A DNA stretch of 38,539 bases from Lachnospiraceae bacterium. GTDB taxonomy: Bacteria; Bacillota; Clostridia; Lachnospirales; Lachnospiraceae. Shown one piece after another: positions 32,734-38,539 of the stretch; position 1 is the stretch's first letter; every line of letters starts with the position of its first letter. The position numbers were made by a program, and so were the translations under genes. The DNA lies in contig JAILOI010000004.1 of assembly GCA_024690885.1 (NCBI GenBank), positions 1-38,539 of the forward strand, given 5' to 3'. The notes beneath the pieces are model-generated. The model was not told the origin of the DNA. It was given only the letters and a program-made list of their open reading frames with translations, and searched no databases.

Positions 32734-33720
32734 ATGAAACAGAGACTTGTAGCATTCATGGCAGTTGCAACCCTCGGAATGTCCATGTTGGCAGGTTGCG
32801 GCGCAAAAGAAGCAGAGGTAGCAGAAGTGGAAGAGAAGACAGAAGAAGTGGTAGAAGAAACCACAGAGGCAGAGGATGAGGAGAATTACGAGACTGGCGA
32901 TGCTTCTCTAGACAATCCGAGAAACCAGGACGAAATCGGTGAGAAGGAACTTCTGGTTGTCAGCTTTGGAACCAGCTTCAACGACAGCCGTCGTTTGACC
33001 ATCGGTGCAATTGAGAATGCTTTAGAGAAGGCATATCCGGAGTATTCCGTACGTCGTGCATTTACTTCCAGCATCATCATCAATCATGTAAATGAGCGTG
33101 ATGGTATTTTAATTGATGATATTGATACCGCTTTACAGAGAGCCGTAGACAACGGAGTAAAGGAATTGGTGGTTCAGCCGACACACTTGATGAACGGTAT
33201 TGAGTATAACGAATTAAGCGATGCCATTGGTCAGTATGCAGATGCATTCGAGAGTTTGACCATCGGTGCTCCTCTTTTGACTTCCGATGAGGATTTCAAG
33301 AACGTAGAGAAGGCATTGGTTGACTGGACTTCTGAGTACGATGATGGCAAGACTGCAATTGTATTCATGGGACATGGTACCGAGGCGGATTCCAATGGTG
33401 TATATGCTAAGATGCAGGAGCTTTTGACTGCAGATGGTTATGAGAACTACTATGTAGGCACCGTTGAGGCAACTCCAAGTTTGGATGATGTTTTGGCATT
33501 GGTTCAGGCCGGTGAGTATGAGCGTGTAATCTTAGAGCCGATGATGGTGGTTGCCGGTGATCATGCCAACAACGATATGGCCGGTGATGAGGAAGACAGC
33601 TGGAAGAGCGCTTTCGAAGGTGCCGGATATGAAGTTGAGTGTGTACTTCGCGGACTAGGTGAGAACGAAGCCATTCAGCAGATGTATGTAGCTCATGTAA
33701 AAGCAGCAATGGAAGAATAG
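32734..33720 (+). CDS. cbiK: Exported lipoprotein sirohydrochlorin cobaltochelatase
   Basis: 328 aa from ATG 32734 (AAAGGAA upstream). Unlike cytoplasmic CbiK it has a lipoprotein signal with lipobox LAGC (Cys22), then a very acidic Glu/Val/Thr linker (about 25-60). The chelatase follows: LLVVSFGTSFNDSRR, VVQPTHLMNGIEY, the metal-site His214 in FMGHGTEAD and His277 in VVAGDHANNDMAG, 63 residues apart as in Salmonella CbiK (His145/His207). CbiK inserts Co2+ into sirohydrochlorin. Being anchored outside the membrane it resembles the periplasmic CbiK of Desulfovibrio, which has been linked to metal or heme handling rather than biosynthesis. First gene after the riboswitch. Confidence 0.9.
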   Translation: MKQRLVAFMAVATLGMSMLAGCGAKEAEVAEVEEKTEEVVEETTEAEDEENYETGDASLDNPRNQDEIGEKELLVVSFGTSFNDSRRLTIGAIENALEKAYPEYSVRRAFTSSIIINHVNERDGILIDDIDTALQRAVDNGVKELVVQPTHLMNGIEYNELSDAIGQYADAFESLTIGAPLLTSDEDFKNVEKALVDWTSEYDDGKTAIVFMGHGTEADSNGVYAKMQELLTADGYENYYVGTVEATPSLDDVLALVQAGEYERVILEPMMVVAGDHANNDMAGDEEDSWKSAFEGAGYEVECVLRGLGENEAIQQMYVAHVKAAMEE

Positions 33721-33738
33721 GACAAGAAATAATTACGT

Positions 33739-34674
33739 ATGAAGAGAAAAATGATGTATGGATGGTTGGCTACCATGTTGGTAGCAGCCACCCTGTTTAT
33801 GGGATGTGGAGCGCAGCAGGAAACTGTAGCACCGAAGGAAGAAACAGTAGCGGAAGAAGACACCCAGGATAGTGCCAAGGAGAGTGAAGAGACTGCTTCA
33901 CAGATTGCCTCAGGAGATGAAACCGTTGAGGCTGTCGAGGTTGTGGAAGATGGCATGCAGCCAATCACCGCCGATCGGTTGGTGGATGGAAGCTATGATA
34001 TCGTCGTAGATTCCAGTTCTGAGATGTTTTCAATTGATGCCGCAACCTTAACTGTTGCAGACGGCAAGATGACCTGTGATATGACCATGGGCGGCACCGG
34101 TTATCTGTATTTGTTTATGGGAACCGGCGAGGAAGCAGTGGCTGCAGAGGAAAGTGATTATGTAGCATTTACAGAGGATGCGGATGGAATTCATCACTTT
34201 GTGGTACCGGTGGAATCCTTAGATAGTGGTATCCCATGTGCTGCATTTAGCAAGCGTAAGGAAAAGTGGTACGAGCGTACCTTATGTTTCCGCAGCGATG
34301 CGCTGCCGTTGGATGCATTTGTGGAAGGTACCTATGATACCGTTGCATCCTTGAAATTAGCAGACGGAACCTATACGGTAGACGCTGCATTGCAGGGTGG
34401 CTCCGGTAAGGCATCGATTACCTCTCCGGCAACCCTTACAGTTGCAGATGGCAAGGCTACATTGACGGTAGAGTGGAGCAGCTCCAACTACGACTATATG
34501 TTGGTAGGGGAGGAGAAGTATCTTCCGGTAAATACCGAAGGAAATTCCGTATTTGAGATTCCGGTAGAGGCCTTTAACTATCGTATGGCAGTTGTTGCAG
34601 ATACAACAGCAATGAGCAAACCACATGAGATTGCTTATCACATTACCTTAGATAGTGCATCCATTGCACAATAA
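33739..34674 (+). CDS. Lipoprotein with two NEAT-like repeats
   Basis: 311 aa. Lipobox FMGC (Cys23), an acidic linker (about 25-72), then two related beta-rich domains: about 79-192 and 194-310. Both hold DG(S/T)Y...TLTVADGK(M/A)T, a Tyr-Tyr/Leu strand near a Gly-Glu-Glu and a closing IPVE/VPVE strand. The second, with ATLTVADGKATLTVEWSSSNYDYM, looks like the iron-transport-associated NEAT fold that holds heme in wall proteins. I infer a surface binder of heme, other tetrapyrroles or corrinoids; the assignment is by pattern and not certain. Cobalamin-controlled context favours a corrinoid or its precursor. The RBS (GGACAAG) is weak. Confidence 0.65.
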   Translation: MKRKMMYGWLATMLVAATLFMGCGAQQETVAPKEETVAEEDTQDSAKESEETASQIASGDETVEAVEVVEDGMQPITADRLVDGSYDIVVDSSSEMFSIDAATLTVADGKMTCDMTMGGTGYLYLFMGTGEEAVAAEESDYVAFTEDADGIHHFVVPVESLDSGIPCAAFSKRKEKWYERTLCFRSDALPLDAFVEGTYDTVASLKLADGTYTVDAALQGGSGKASITSPATLTVADGKATLTVEWSSSNYDYMLVGEEKYLPVNTEGNSVFEIPVEAFNYRMAVVADTTAMSKPHEIAYHITLDSASIAQ

Positions 34675-34688
34675 CAAGGAGTAAACCA

Positions 34689-35852
34689 ATGAAAAAGCGT
34701 ATGATCCTGCCGGCGGTTGCGCTTGTGCTTCTTTTTACCTTAGGCGGTTGTTCGAAGGAGAAGGAAGAGAACAAGACGGAAGCAACGGGGATAGATTGGA
34801 CAACTTTAGAAGCGACAGAAACCATGGATTTATCCTATGCCACCGGTTTTTCGGTGACGGATTACGGTTCGGATTATACCCTTCTTTCCTTGGAAGAAAG
34901 TGGTGATTTTCTGGTAGTAGCGGAAGGTGCCAAGACACCTTCCAACCTGCCGGAAGATTGGGTGGTGCTACAGCAGCCCTTAGACCATGTCTATGTAGCA
35001 TCTTCCGGAGCGATGGATTATCTGCGGGTGATTGATGCCTTAGACGGGGTGTCTATGACAGGTACCAAGGCAGAGGATTGGTCCATTCCGGAAATTGCGG
35101 CATTGGTGGAATCGGAAGAAATTATCTATGCCGGTAAATATTCCAATCCGGATTATGAATACCTGATTGATGATGGCTGTGATTTGGCCATCGAAAATAC
35201 CATGATTTATCATTCGCCGGAGGTGAAAGAAACCATCGAAAGTGTTGGAATTCCAACATTAGTAGAGCGTAGTAGTTACGAAGCAAATCCCATGGGGCGA
35301 ATGGAATGGGTGAAACTCTACGGCGTCCTGATGAATCGTCGGGAAGAAGCGCAGGAGTTTTTTGATGCCCAGGTGACGAAAATGCAGGATACGTTGCAAA
35401 ACGCCGAGGAGGGTGACGGAAATACTGCGGTCTATTTTTATATCAATACCGCCGGCGGAATCAATGTGCGAAAGCCGGGAGACTATATTTCTCAGATGAT
35501 TTCCATGGCCGGAGGGCGTTATGCCATGAAGGAATTGGTGGGAGAGATAGAAGATAACTCCACCAGTATGACCATCCAGATGGAATCCTTCTATGCCTAC
35601 GCCAAAGATGCGGATGTTTTGATTTACAATGGTTCGATTTACGGTGCGCCACTGACCTTAGAAGACTTAGTGGCCCAGCAGCCGTTGCTTGCGGATTTTA
35701 AAGCCGTGAAAAACCACCGGGTGTATGCAACCACCGGTGATATGTATCAGCAGGTCAGCGGTACCTGCGAAATGATTTTGGATTTTTATGCGATTTTAGG
35801 AGATGAGGGTGCAAATGAGCGGGAACTTACCTACTTATACCAATTACAATAA
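34689..35852 (+). CDS. Binding lipoprotein of a cobalamin/iron-type ABC importer (BtuF/FecB family)
   Basis: 387 aa. Lipobox LGGC (Cys21). The type III binding-protein fold (PF01497) is indicated by VYVASSGAMDYLRVIDALDGV in lobe 1, SEEIIYAGKYSNPDYEYLIDDGCDLAI, a long backbone helix (REEAQEFFDAQVTKMQ) and lobe 2 with the C-terminal KNHRVYATTGDMYQQ. This is the class that binds siderophores, heme or cobalamin. The riboswitch and CbiD nearby make a corrinoid or cobalamin precursor the best guess. AAGGAG precedes the ATG. The permease start lies within its last codons. Confidence 0.88.
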   Translation: MKKRMILPAVALVLLFTLGGCSKEKEENKTEATGIDWTTLEATETMDLSYATGFSVTDYGSDYTLLSLEESGDFLVVAEGAKTPSNLPEDWVVLQQPLDHVYVASSGAMDYLRVIDALDGVSMTGTKAEDWSIPEIAALVESEEIIYAGKYSNPDYEYLIDDGCDLAIENTMIYHSPEVKETIESVGIPTLVERSSYEANPMGRMEWVKLYGVLMNRREEAQEFFDAQVTKMQDTLQNAEEGDGNTAVYFYINTAGGINVRKPGDYISQMISMAGGRYAMKELVGEIEDNSTSMTIQMESFYAYAKDADVLIYNGSIYGAPLTLEDLVAQQPLLADFKAVKNHRVYATTGDMYQQVSGTCEMILDFYAILGDEGANERELTYLYQLQ

Positions 35853-36825
35853 GATGCGCTACGTCTTGGTGTTTGCCTTGTTAGCAGCACTTCTGGTAGC
35901 ACTTTGTCTTCTGAACCTGATGGTGGGCAGTGTGTCTGTGGATGTTCATTCCGAAACCGCCCGTCGCATTTTGTTTGATATACGCCTGCCAAGGCTTATG
36001 GCTGCCCTTGTTCTGGGCGGTGCATTGTCCGTGGCAGGATTTTTATTGCAAACCTTTTTCAATAATCCACTGGCGGGCCCCTTTGTTTTGGGAATTTCCT
36101 CCGGTGCGAAGTTGATGGTGGCCATGGTGATGATTTTTGCCTTAGATGCGGGCATCATCCTAAATTCCTGGGGATTGATTGTGGCTGCATTTGTGGGCGC
36201 CATGCTGTCCATGGGGTTTGTACTGATGATTTCTTCCCGTACCAAGACCATGGGAATATTAATTATCTGTGGTATTATGGTGGGCTATTTTTGTTCGGCG
36301 ATTACGGAGTTGTTTGTAACCTTTGCCAAGGACACCAACATCGTGAATCTCCACAACTGGTCTCAGGGGTCCTTTGCCGGAATTTCCTGGAACAATGTGG
36401 CAGTCATGAGTATAGTGGTGGCACTTGCTATGGCCAGCACCATTCTTCTGGCCAAGCCCATGAGCGCCTATCAGTTGGGTGAGGCCTATGCCAGAAATCT
36501 GGGTGTGAACGTGGGTCGGCTGCGCCTGTATTTGATTCTAATCTCCAGTTTGCTGGCGGCTTGTGTCACTGCATTTGCAGGCCCCATCGCCTTCGTTGGA
36601 ATCGCAGTGCCGCAACTTTTGAAACGCGTGTTAAAAAGCCAGCAACCGGGATGGATGATTCCGGCTTGTTTCCTAGGCGGCAGTGTCTTCTGCTTGTTGG
36701 CGGATTTGATGGCCAGAGTGTTGTTTGCACCGACGGAGCTTAGTATCAGCGTGGTGACCTCCGTCTTGGGTGCACCGATTGTAATTTGGGTAATGATTAA
36801 GAAACAGGGGCAACGGGATGCGTAA
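35815..36825 (+). CDS. FecCD/BtuC-family importer permease
   Basis: 336 aa from ATG 35815, five bases after GAGGG; in-frame ATGs at 35803 and 35851 are alternatives. About ten transmembrane helices. Family marks: LPRLMAALVLGGALSVAGF, FNNPLAGPFVLGISSGA, AFAGPIAFVGIAVPQLLKR (the ATPase-contacting loop) and PTELSISVVTSVLGAPIVIWV. It dimerises and moves the ligand from the binding lipoprotein into the cytoplasm. Overlaps the binding protein gene by 38 bases and the ATPase gene by 8, so translation is coupled. Confidence 0.93.
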   Translation: MSGNLPTYTNYNKMRYVLVFALLAALLVALCLLNLMVGSVSVDVHSETARRILFDIRLPRLMAALVLGGALSVAGFLLQTFFNNPLAGPFVLGISSGAKLMVAMVMIFALDAGIILNSWGLIVAAFVGAMLSMGFVLMISSRTKTMGILIICGIMVGYFCSAITELFVTFAKDTNIVNLHNWSQGSFAGISWNNVAVMSIVVALAMASTILLAKPMSAYQLGEAYARNLGVNVGRLRLYLILISSLLAACVTAFAGPIAFVGIAVPQLLKRVLKSQQPGWMIPACFLGGSVFCLLADLMARVLFAPTELSISVVTSVLGAPIVIWVMIKKQGQRDA

Positions 36826-37564
36826 GTTATTGGAAGTTGCCGATTTGGCAGCAGGCTATGGAAAAAAGAAGATCATAGAAGGGGTTAGCTTTTCGGTGGA
36901 ACGGGGCGAAATCCTTGCGGTGGTAGGTCCAAACGGCGTGGGTAAAAGTACGCTTTTAAAGACGATTGCGGGCTTTTTGCCACCGTTGCATGGTAGCATT
37001 ACCATCGATGGTCGTTCCACCAAAGCAATGAAGGATGAGGAGCATGCCAAGCTGGTGTCTGTGGTAACTACGGAGCGCCCCAAGGGGGAATGGCTGTCGG
37101 TACGGGATGTGGTTGCCGCCGGACGCTATCCCTATACCGGTCCGTTGGGCATCCTATCGGAAGAGGACTGGCAGCAGGTGGACGCAGCCATGGAATTGAT
37201 GGAGATTTGCAACCTGGCCACCTCCTATTTTGGACAGTTAAGCGATGGACAGCGACAGCGCGTTATGCTGGCCAAATCCATTGCCCAGGAACCCAAACTT
37301 CTGATTCTGGATGAACCTACCTCTTTCTTGGATATTCGGTACCAGCTGGAATTTATTGCAATGGCAAAAGCGTTGGCAAAAGAGCAGGGAATGGGAATCT
37401 TTTTATCCATTCATGAGTTGCCCATCGCCAAGCGCTTATCCGATCGGGTGTTGTGTTTGAAAGACGCTCGTCAGGACGCCTATGGAATGACGGCGGAGAT
37501 TTTGCAGGACGACTATGTGGAAGCGCTTTATGGGATCCCGAAGGGAGGCTTACATGGCATTTGA
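36818..37564 (+). CDS. FecE/BtuD-family importer ATPase
   Basis: 248 aa. Walker A GPNGVGKST (near 35-43), signature LSDGQRQR (near 139), Walker B LLILDEPTSFLD (near 160-171), H-loop SIHE. It powers the permease encoded just upstream. The last 11 bases overlap the start of cbiD, so the importer and the biosynthetic enzyme are made together. Confidence 0.94.
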   Translation: MRKLLEVADLAAGYGKKKIIEGVSFSVERGEILAVVGPNGVGKSTLLKTIAGFLPPLHGSITIDGRSTKAMKDEEHAKLVSVVTTERPKGEWLSVRDVVAAGRYPYTGPLGILSEEDWQQVDAAMELMEICNLATSYFGQLSDGQRQRVMLAKSIAQEPKLLILDEPTSFLDIRYQLEFIAMAKALAKEQGMGIFLSIHELPIAKRLSDRVLCLKDARQDAYGMTAEILQDDYVEALYGIPKGGLHGI

Positions 37565-38539
37565 GCATTATGTTGGTAACAACGGGCAGAATCTGCGGAT
37601 GGGTTACACCACCGGAACCTGTGCGGCGGCTGCGGCAGCTGCAGCCGCCGAAGGATTATTAACCGGACACGTGCCACAAAACATTGCGGTTATGACCCCC
37701 AAAGGACTTGTGGTGGATGTTACCCCAACGGAGATTTCTTTCTATGAGGGCGGCTGTACCGCCGGTATTATCAAGGATGCGGGGGATGATCAGGATGCCA
37801 CCGCCGGTATGCTGGTATTAGCATCTGTTGGATTTACAACAGATGAGGAATACTTTCCTATCCGTGGTGGGGAGGGCATCGGCGTGGTTACCAAGCCCGG
37901 TCTCGATCAACCGGTAGGGGAAGCGGCTATCAATCACGTACCCCGGGAAATGATTCGCAAGGAGCTTACGCGTGTCTGCGAGGAGCAGGGGTTCTCCGGG
38001 AATCTTGCAGTGACGATTTCTGCGCCTCAGGGTGCCGAAATTGCAAAGCACACGTTCAATCCACGGCTGGGCATCGAAGGGGGCATCTCCATCATTGGTA
38101 CCAGCGGCATTGTGGAACCCATGAGTCAGAAGGCTTTTTCCGATGCCATCCGGATTGAAATTCGACAGAAAGCGGCGGAAGGCATTACGGACATCATCTT
38201 GACTCCGGGCAACTACGGTCAAGCCTTCCTTAAGGAGCACGGCCTAAACGACGGCGCGCGTCCCATCATCGTTTGTTCCAATTTCATCGGGGACGCTCTG
38301 GACGAAGCCATCGCCTGTGGCATCTCCCACGTTCTTCTGGTTGGCCACATCGGAAAACTGATTAAGCTTGCCGGTGGCATTTTCAACACCCACTCCCACG
38401 TGGCGGACGCCCGTGTGGAAATTTTTGCTGCCAATGCTGCTTGCTGCGGTGCTTCCGCTGACCTTTGTCTTCGCTTGATGGATGCGGCTACCACGGACGC
38501 CTGTCTGGACCTACTGGATGCGGCCAATCTTCTTGCTCC
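37554..38539 (+). CDS. cbiD: Cobalt-precorrin-5B C1-methyltransferase, cut by the window end
   Basis: 328 codons are open from ATG 37554 (AGGGAGG upstream) to the last base; CbiD is usually about 360-380 aa, so the C-terminus is missing. Landmarks: RMGYTTGTCAAAAAAAAAEG, IKDAGDDQDATAG, GGEGIGVVTKPGL, NPRLGIEGGISIIGTSGIVEP, CSNFIGDALDEA and LLVGHIGKLIKLAGGIFNTH. It methylates C1 of cobalt-precorrin-5B in the anaerobic route to cobalamin. Other cbi genes probably follow beyond the window. It is the first clearly cytoplasmic biosynthetic gene of this operon. Confidence 0.96.
   Translation, partial: MAFEHYVGNNGQNLRMGYTTGTCAAAAAAAAAEGLLTGHVPQNIAVMTPKGLVVDVTPTEISFYEGGCTAGIIKDAGDDQDATAGMLVLASVGFTTDEEYFPIRGGEGIGVVTKPGLDQPVGEAAINHVPREMIRKELTRVCEEQGFSGNLAVTISAPQGAEIAKHTFNPRLGIEGGISIIGTSGIVEPMSQKAFSDAIRIEIRQKAAEGITDIILTPGNYGQAFLKEHGLNDGARPIIVCSNFIGDALDEAIACGISHVLLVGHIGKLIKLAGGIFNTHSHVADARVEIFAANAACCGASADLCLRLMDAATTDACLDLLDAANLLA

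Noticed and set aside
1-38539. CRISPR arrays, insertion sequences, prophage, rRNA or complete tRNA genes
   Set aside because: No regularly spaced repeats, transposase or phage motifs, or full cloverleafs were found on reading both strands; the only tRNA-like patch is the degraded one near 3170.

Overview
The window looks like chromosome from a motile, obligately anaerobic, low- to mid-GC Clostridia member, most probably Lachnospiraceae. This rests on strong AGGAGG ribosome binding sites, occasional TTG starts, many lipobox lipoproteins, a PerR-rubrerythrin oxidative defence pair, a PTS-type dihydroxyacetone kinase, a SleB-type wall hydrolase, chemoreceptors and the anaerobic (CbiK/CbiD) cobalamin route. 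I found no phage, IS transposase, CRISPR array, rRNA or complete tRNA. The species call is inference.

Layout. 1-1388: unrecognised genes and the relic of a tandem duplication. 1389-3344: an ABC-F ATPase, then a decayed pyridoxamine-oxidase-like pseudogene and a short recombination-scarred stretch. 3345-8135: a YczE/YitT-type membrane protein, a chemoreceptor followed by a sugar-binding lipoprotein with no permease, and a LysR regulator divergent from metE. 8304-13534: metE, the dhaL-dhaM-dhaK operon and an HdeD-like membrane protein. 13568-16759: a second solute-binding lipoprotein plus chemoreceptor pair, again without permease, behind an array of 11-bp-spaced direct repeats. 16793-18751: a GntR(YtrA)-type regulator with an ABC exporter and a well-defined promoter/operator. 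18811-20823: a cytidylate-kinase-like protein, a 48-aa gene on the minus strand, and perR-rubrerythrin behind a promoter overlapped by a Per box.

20837-21672 is the least explained stretch: a perfect 18-bp-arm palindrome, about 500 bp of non-coding but strongly foldable DNA, and a 44-aa zinc-ribbon ORF. 21673-27134: a zinc-ribbon membrane protein, HU, thymidine kinase, an anchored SGNH hydrolase, an HD-domain phosphohydrolase and a membrane HD-GYP c-di-GMP phosphodiesterase. 27269-32341 is a tightly spaced run thyA-dfrA-ilvB-ilvN-wall hydrolase.

32350-38539 is the most coherent system: a promoter, a cobalamin riboswitch with its own terminator, then an exported lipoprotein CbiK-type chelatase, a lipoprotein with two NEAT-like repeats, a BtuF/FecB-type binding lipoprotein, a FecCD/BtuC permease, a BtuD-type ATPase and CbiD (cut by the window end). 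Together they suggest capture, and possibly metallation, of tetrapyrroles or corrinoids at the cell surface, uptake, and feeding into anaerobic cobalamin synthesis, shut off when cobalamin is plentiful. The same genome keeps cobalamin-independent MetE as a fallback methionine synthase.
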